Shown here piece by piece: positions 62,636-64,000 of a stretch of DNA of 64,000 nt. Under the pieces are notes generated by a model. The model saw only the letters and a list, made by a program, of their open reading frames with translations, searched no databases and was not told the DNA's origin. Each line of letters begins with the position of its first letter. Positions within the stretch are counted from its first letter, which is position 1. This stretch comes from Climacteris rufus (Eukaryota > Chordata > Aves > Passeriformes > Climacteridae): assembly GCA_013398175.1 (NCBI GenBank), contig VZRZ01005967.1, forward strand, positions 779,217 through 843,216, given 5' to 3'. Position numbers and translations under genes: made by a program.

Positions 62636-63402
62636 AGAAAAAGTGCCGATTCTGCACCTGGGATGGGGCAGCCCTGGATTTACGGGCAGATTGGGGAATG
62701 AGAGGCTGGAGAGCAGCATTGAGAAAAGGGACCTGGGTCCTGGTCCATGGCAAGTTGAACTCATGAGCCAGCAGTGCCCTGGCAGCCAGGAGGGCCAAGC
62801 GTGTTCTGGGGGGCACCAGGCACAGCATGGCCAGCTGGGCAAGGGAGGGGATTGTCCAGTGCTCTGCTCTGCACTGGTTGGTACTCAAGTCCTGGAGGCA
62901 GTTTTGGGCACCACAATATAAAAAAGACATTAAACCATTAAGGAGCATACAAGGACGGCAACAAAGATGATGAAGGGCCTTGAGGGGAAGCTGTATGAGG
63001 AATATCTGAGGTCACTTGGTCTGTTCAGCCTGGAGGAGACTGAGGAGAGACCTCATCATAGTTTACAACTTCCTCAGGAGGGGAAGTGGAGGGGCAGGCA
63101 CAGATCTCTTCACCCTCATGATCAGTGACAGCAGCTGAGTAAACAGCATGAAGCTGAGTCAGGGGAGGTTTAGGCTGAATATTGGGAAAATGTTCTTCAC
63201 CCAGAGGGTGGTTGGGCACTGAACAGGCTCCCCAAGGAAATCATCACAGCACGAAACCTGACAGAGCTCAAAAAGCATTTGAACAACACTCTCAGGCACA
63301 TGGTGGGAGTCTTGGGGATGTCCTGTGCAGGGCCAGAAGTTGAACTGGATGATCCTTGTGGGTCTCTTTCAACTCAGCACATTCTATGATTCTGTTTCTA
63401 TT
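62636..63402 (+). repeat. CR1 LINE 3' portion
   Basis: Plus-strand words include GTCCTGGAGGCAGTTTTGGG, CAGCCTGGAGGAGACTGAGG, AGACCTCATCATAGTTTACA, ACCCAGAGGGTGGTTGGGCA and GAACTGGATGATCCTTGTGG, with the tail ACATTCTATGATTCTG. It belongs to the same subfamily as the fragment nested at 30.1 kb. Frames through it are broken. Confidence 0.92.
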
Positions 63403-64000
63403 ATAATGTAAATTAATACTGGATATTCACATGAATATAAGAGCTAAGTGAAATAATAATATTGAATTAAACAACTTCATTCTTTAGAAAAACTTCAAAA
63501 GGCAATGCCAGTGGGAGTGCAACCTTCAGTCATGGAAACCTGTGGAGGGTGGGATTCAAATTTTCAACACCTCTGTGATGGCTGAGCTTGCTGGCCACAG
63601 CTCACTGCCCTGAAGCTCAGGATTGTTATTGCATCAGCCTCTCTATAAACTGCCTTTAGAAAAACACCCTAATCCTGCTGCACATGCACTTCAGTCTCTG
63701 TGGGGCACAAGACACGTTTGACCTCAGTGATGCTGCAATTCTAAACTTCCCCTTCAATCTCCATTTAGGAGTTGTTTGTCCAATGGAAAAGGTAAAGTGG
63801 GATTCATCACACCCTACTTTAGACATCTGTCATGAAGTACCTTTAGCAAACCTCTGTGTCCAGATTTCTTGTTAGGGTCAATGAAGTCCTAGTCAGTGAT
63901 ATCAGTGGCAATTAGGATATAATTTACCTTGCTGGGATGATTATTATACAACACTCTTTGCTTGAATTTGTTCCATCACCAATGCAAGCAGCTGATAGGG
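63403..64000. other. Right window edge, no feature recognised
   Basis: AT-rich sequence follows the CR1. A 63-codon frame at 63684-63875 has no recognisable homology. Confidence 0.5.

Noticed and set aside
55801..64000. Search for EIF3H exon 1, expected by synteny
   Set aside because: No frame resembling the EIF3H N terminus was found on the + strand, so it probably lies beyond the window.

Overview
The window is vertebrate nuclear DNA, almost certainly from a bird. It carries two multi-exon genes with GT/AG introns, at least seven CR1 LINE copies (several ending in the ATTCTRTGA-type 3' repeat) and three copies of one avian endogenous-retrovirus LTR. There are no operons, no CRISPR arrays and no bacterial features. 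Most long open frames are chance frames in AT-rich introns, frames inside repeats, or opposite-strand shadows of exons.

Region 1 (1 to about 21590) holds RAD21 on the + strand, the kleisin subunit of cohesin. All thirteen coding exons are present (5253-19997). They join in frame to a 631-residue protein, followed by a 3' UTR of about 1.6 kb with a canonical poly(A) signal at 21566. Intron 1 starts at or before the window edge, so the non-coding first exon and the promoter are not confirmed here. Intron 8 holds a CR1 and intron 13 holds a solo LTR.

Region 2 (about 21.6 to 50.5 kb) is intergenic. It contains CR1 fragments, one of them a nested pair, two LTR copies, short hairpins, a perfect 82-bp tandem duplication, and an isolated GC-rich CpG block (40560-41060) built partly of a 40-bp minisatellite. 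Two stretches (about 41060-41580 and 46020-46560) look like possible conserved non-coding elements. I see no further protein-coding gene.

Region 3 (50541-55273) holds UTP23 on the - strand, a PIN-domain small-subunit processome protein. Its three coding exons give 249 residues. Intron 1 holds a long CR1 with reverse-transcriptase traces and a 24-base assembly gap. The GC-rich start region should be the promoter, and a CR1 tail lies within about 300 bp of the start codon.

Region 4 (55.8-64 kb) is AT-rich, with simple repeats, a palindrome and a CR1 at 62.6-63.4 kb. RAD21 and UTP23 converge tail to tail, as in human chromosome 8q24. By that synteny EIF3H should begin just beyond the right edge, but no exon of it is recognisable here. 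The two genes are not known to share a pathway: one acts in chromosome cohesion, the other in ribosome assembly.
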